From positions 37,847 through 64,554 of the forward strand of contig DCTV01000072.1 of the NCBI GenBank assembly GCA_002329665.1: 26,708 nt of DNA, written 5' to 3'. The DNA comes from Christensenella sp. UBA1431 (GTDB lineage: Bacteria > Bacillota > Clostridia > Christensenellales > UBA1431). Position 1 is the first letter of the stretch; every line of letters begins with the position of its first letter. Positions 24,077 to 26,708 of this stretch are shown here, one piece after another. The notes under the pieces are model-generated. The model was not told the DNA's origin. It saw only the letters and a list, made by a program, of their open reading frames with translations, and did no database searches. A program made the translations under genes and the position numbers.

Positions 24077-24916
24077 TTATTTTGAGCGTACGATGGTGAT
24101 GCCCCGGCGGTTGGCATAGTCCCCCGCCAGCTGGGTGACTATGGCTTTTTTGCCGACGGAAACGGACCCGCCGGGAGGCGTGCCCATCAGATCGGCGAGC
24201 CCGACGATCCTTTTGCCCGCGACCGGGGAACTACGGGCCGAGGGTTGCGGCGGGCTAAGCCGCAACGTCGTCGCATCCTTTGCCGCGCCCAGGCTCCGCA
24301 GCCTTTCGGCAGCGGTCCGGCGGACCCGCCGCCCGAAATCCTCTGCGCTGGTGAGCACCACGCCGTATTCGCGCATGGCCGCGAGGTTCCGGGACAGTGC
24401 GGCGGCGTAGGGATGCGGGATCTTCCCCGCATATTTTTCCAGGCGCTGCATGCAAGCCGGACAGCATCCGTCCGTCGCCGCGATGACAAGCTTTCCCGCC
24501 AACAGCGACTTGGAGATGGCGTTGGGGACGACGGAATCACAAATGCAATGCGCCACCTTCGCGGCCGTATTGACGGTGAGCGCGGGTATGAGGATAAGCT
24601 CGGCCTTTTCCCACGCTTCGCGGTCCGCCTGGTCCTCGAGGCAGACCTCTTCGCTGCTAAGGACCTCCTTCACCGCATCCACGCCGATGAGCTTCCCCGC
24701 GCTCTTTGACAGCACCGCGCGGATACTGAAGCCGTCGTTTTGCAGGCCGCGCAGGGCGTCCATCACAGGCTTAAGCCCCAACAGGGCGCCGGTGAAGAAG
24801 GCCGTGGCCGATATCGGGCGCGCGTTGTACCGGCGCAGCGTCTCCGTCGCCACTGCCCGCGCCATGACCTCGCGGACCGTCTCCTCGACGATGGCTCTGA
24901 GCTTTATTTCATCCAA
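24077..24916 (-). CDS. BMC-associated flavoprotein-domain protein (PF02441-like)
   Basis: The N-terminal 20 residues (DEIKLRAIVEETVREVMAR) form an amphipathic helix like an encapsulation peptide, followed by a linker. The core resembles flavin-binding HFCD-fold proteins (dipicolinate synthase B, Dfp type): ILIPALTVNTAAKVAHCICDSV matches the PA.T.NT..K.A..I.D pattern. A Cys cluster, C124, C126, C151, C152 and C155 (DGCCPAC), is unusual for that fold and could bind a metal. Similar genes occur in other diol-type BMC loci, without known function. It is 279 residues with a TTG start at 24916. The EutJ stop overlaps its Shine-Dalgarno region. Confidence 0.72.
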   Translation of the reverse strand: MDEIKLRAIVEETVREVMARAVATETLRRYNARPISATAFFTGALLGLKPVMDALRGLQNDGFSIRAVLSKSAGKLIGVDAVKEVLSSEEVCLEDQADREAWEKAELILIPALTVNTAAKVAHCICDSVVPNAISKSLLAGKLVIAATDGCCPACMQRLEKYAGKIPHPYAAALSRNLAAMREYGVVLTSAEDFGRRVRRTAAERLRSLGAAKDATTLRLSPPQPSARSSPVAGKRIVGLADLMGTPPGGSVSVGKKAIVTQLAGDYANRRGITIVRSK

Positions 24917-24922
24917 ATTCCG

Positions 24923-25744
24923 TCACCCCCTGCAATTCATCGCTATGCCCAGCGGCGTGACCAGCAACGGATGGACCGGCTTCGTCGTTTTGACGCCGAT
25001 CTCCTGTTCGAATTCGGCCTCGAATCTCGTGAAGCAGCAGGCGCCCCCGACGACATATATCGTCTCCACGTCGTATCCCTCAATGAAGCGTTTCACGATC
25101 GAGGCCATCTTCTGGACGACCGGCCTGACCACAGGGAACACGTCCCGTTCGTACCGGGACATTTTTTTCATGGCTTCGGCCGCCTCGAAGGAGATTTTGA
25201 GGGCGCCGGCCAGCACCAGGCTCATATGGGTGCCGCCGGTGGGTTCGTCCGCCGTGAGGACGACCCTGCCGTTGCGGATGATGGAGATGCCTGTCGTCCC
25301 GCCGCCCACATCCACCACGGCGCCGTCGGTAATCCCCAGCACGGTGGCTGCTGCGGTCGGTTCGTCGACCACGTTGTCCACTTCGAAATCGGCAGACTCG
25401 ACCACGTTGGAGATCACCTTGATGTTGCCTTCGGTGATGCCCGGCGGGATGGCGCAGGCGGCGCGATTCAGCACCCGCCCGACGATGCCCTCCACCTGCT
25501 CCTTGAGCCGTTCCACGATGCGCGTGGCCCCGATATAGTCCACGACCACGCCGTCCCTCACGACGGACGCTTCCTCCATAACGGCCGCCACCGGCACGTT
25601 GTTATTGTCCACCACGGTGATTACGATGCTGGCCGTGCCCAGATCCACACCCGTTTTGAGGCCGCCACCGCACCCGTTGCATCGCTTTTCGTTCAGGAGC
25701 GCGTGGCACGTTTCTATCGCTGCGTTGGCCGCCCAGATGTCCAC
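24923..25744 (-). CDS. eutJ: EutJ-like ASKHA chaperone
   Basis: This 273-residue actin/Hsp70-fold ATPase is associated with ethanolamine and related BMC operons. GVDLGTASIVITVVD is the phosphate-1 loop, VVDVGGGTTGISII phosphate-2 and YVVGGACCF the adenosine motif; DEPTAAATVLG connects them. EutJ is assumed to help fold or reactivate the signature enzyme or the shell, without direct proof. The GTG start at 25744 lies 4 nt from the pduL stop, with GGGAGAG upstream. Confidence 0.92.
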   Translation of the reverse strand: MDIWAANAAIETCHALLNEKRCNGCGGGLKTGVDLGTASIVITVVDNNNVPVAAVMEEASVVRDGVVVDYIGATRIVERLKEQVEGIVGRVLNRAACAIPPGITEGNIKVISNVVESADFEVDNVVDEPTAAATVLGITDGAVVDVGGGTTGISIIRNGRVVLTADEPTGGTHMSLVLAGALKISFEAAEAMKKMSRYERDVFPVVRPVVQKMASIVKRFIEGYDVETIYVVGGACCFTRFEAEFEQEIGVKTTKPVHPLLVTPLGIAMNCRG

Positions 25745-25748
25745 GCCC

Positions 25749-26405
25749 TCACTCTCCCGGTTCGATTATTCTGGCCGTCGCGTCGTTTACCGCCCCCGCC
25801 GCGTTTGCCTCGTCGGTATCAAGGTGCATCTCCAGCGCGGACGTTTCGGTTACGCGGATCGGGACGTTCCTGAATACCACCCTGCGTTGGTCGTTGCCCG
25901 CTTCCACATCCACGCGCTGCCCGTCGGCATACCCGTACCTTTGCGCTATCTGCGGCGTCATATGTATATGGCGCAGCGCGACGATGGCGCCTTCGTCCTC
26001 ATGCACGCTTCCCTCTGGACCGACGAGGTCGAAGGCAACCGACCCTTCCAAATCCCCCGACATCCTTACCGGCGGCCTGAATCCGAGCTGGTAGCTGTCG
26101 GTTACGGACACCTCAAGCTGCGTTTTCTTTCGCTCCGGGCCCAGTATCCGCACCTTGTTTAGGGAACCTTTCGGGCCTTTTACCGTGAGCGTCTCCGCGC
26201 AGGCATACTGGCCGGGCTGCTTGAGCATCTTTACCGGCGTGAGCTGGTACCCTTTGCCGAAAAGCGCGTCGACGTCCTCTCTGGACAAATGGATATGCCT
26301 GTTGGAAACGCCGATGGGGATTTCCAGCAGTTGCAGGGCACAAAGCCTTTGTACCACTTTTAATGCGATCGCTGCCATCATCTCTTTTGTGACGGTCGTT
26401 TCCAT
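25749..26405 (-). CDS. pduL: PduL phosphate propanoyltransferase (phosphotransacylase)
   Basis: This 218-residue zinc enzyme converts acyl-CoA and phosphate to acyl-phosphate and CoA, recycling CoA inside the shell. Zinc ligands are in VSNRHIHLS (H37, H39) and ALRHIHMTP (H146, H148), with two repeated barrel halves. The N-terminal helix TVTKEMMAAIALKVVQRL is a typical encapsulation peptide. I chose ATG 26405 because GGAGG lies 5 nt upstream; ATG 26417 would itself overlap that site. Confidence 0.94.
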   Translation of the reverse strand: METTVTKEMMAAIALKVVQRLCALQLLEIPIGVSNRHIHLSREDVDALFGKGYQLTPVKMLKQPGQYACAETLTVKGPKGSLNKVRILGPERKKTQLEVSVTDSYQLGFRPPVRMSGDLEGSVAFDLVGPEGSVHEDEGAIVALRHIHMTPQIAQRYGYADGQRVDVEAGNDQRRVVFRNVPIRVTETSALEMHLDTDEANAAGAVNDATARIIEPGE

Positions 26406-26493
26406 GGGCGCCTCCATAAATGCTTACTTTTCCTGGCCGTCCTGTTTCTCCCTTTGGCCCCCCTGGGGCAGAAGACCTGGGCGATACGCCGCC

Positions 26494-26708
26494 CTATTTC
26501 TTTTTCTTCTTCGGCGTCCGGGGCGGCTCGCCCTTATCGGAAGAATCCTTTTTGTCCCGGGGCTCCTTCGTTTCGGGGGCTTTCTCCGGCGGCTTCACCG
26601 GCTCCCTGGCGGGCGTGGCTTTCTGCTTCGCCGGTTCCTCCGGCGGCCTGGCTTCTTCCTTCTTCACCGGTTCCTCCGGCGGCCTGGCTTCTTCCTGCTT
26701 CACCGGCT
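26494..26708 (-). CDS. Lys/Glu/Pro-rich C-terminal tail of a protein beginning outside the window
   Basis: The frame is open to the window edge, so only the last 70 residues are seen; the GTG at 26703 is within a repeat and is not taken as a start. It carries PVKQEEARPPEE PVKKEEARPPEE-type 12-residue repeats and ends in KKKKK. No fold is expected. As the gene before pduL in a BMC operon, it is probably the extension of a shell protein, but the folded part is not visible, so this is inference. The 88-nt gap to pduL has no clear terminator. Confidence 0.6.
   Translation of the reverse strand, partial: PVKQEEARPPEEPVKKEEARPPEEPAKQKATPAREPVKPPEKAPETKEPRDKKDSSDKGEPPRTPKKKKK
26631..26702 (-). repeat. 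Two 36-bp tandem coding repeats
   Basis: Units start at 26631 and 26667 (CCGGTTCCTCCGGCGGCCTG...) and differ at few positions. They encode the 12-residue repeat of the Pro/Glu/Lys tail and may continue past the window end. Confidence 0.8.

Noticed and set aside
26631..26702. Tandem 36-bp repeats considered as a CRISPR array
   Set aside because: The units are directly adjacent without spacers and encode a continuous repetitive peptide.

Overview
The window looks like chromosome from a GC-rich anaerobic member of the Firmicutes, most likely Clostridia. The evidence is strong AGGAGG-type ribosome binding sites, frequent TTG/GTG starts, a textbook T-box leader, a P-loop ATPase family typical of Firmicutes, an [FeFe]-hydrogenase-like protein and a bacterial microcompartment (BMC) operon. 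I cannot place it to genus.

Layout. 1-6.2 kb is housekeeping and miscellaneous: the 3' end of a serpin, a UPF0316 membrane protein, an M42 aminopeptidase divergent from enolase, a 630-bp gene-free convergent region full of hairpins, an imidazolonepropionase-like amidohydrolase, and a 47-residue Gln/Asn/Arg protein. 6.2-10.2 kb (minus strand) holds an MBL-fold hydrolase and a three-gene ABC uptake system. The ABC system sits behind a consensus promoter and a T-box whose specifier reads UUC (Phe). 10.3-13.1 kb is a two-gene sugar/polyol operon (FGGY kinase, zinc dehydrogenase) with phased TATTCC half-sites upstream. 13.1-19.1 kb is a mosaic of single genes: a tandem P-loop ATPase with a decayed first P-loop, an OsmC gene interrupted by TAA, a PPOX flavoprotein, a 52-residue orphan, the hydrogenase-like protein, a cold-shock protein, a flavodoxin and a cupin.

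19.1-26.7 kb is the distal part of a BMC operon on the minus strand. In transcription order it encodes a Lys/Glu/Pro tail of an unseen protein (partial), PduL, EutJ, a flavoprotein, EutN, PduO, PduP, PduS, PduT and a PduU/EutS-like shell protein. These would process an aldehyde inside a shell: PduP makes acyl-CoA, PduL makes acyl-phosphate, and PduS/PduT/PduO supply electrons and adenosylcobalamin. The signature enzyme and main hexameric shell genes are not in the window and presumably lie beyond its right edge. PduO and PduS point to a B12-dependent diol dehydratase or similar, but that is inference.

No rRNA, tRNA, CRISPR array, transposase or phage gene was seen. The most notable observations are the Phe-specific T-box on a transporter of the family usually linked to tryptophan, the in-frame TAA in the OsmC gene, the degenerate tandem P-loop, and the non-ATG starts clustered in the BMC operon.
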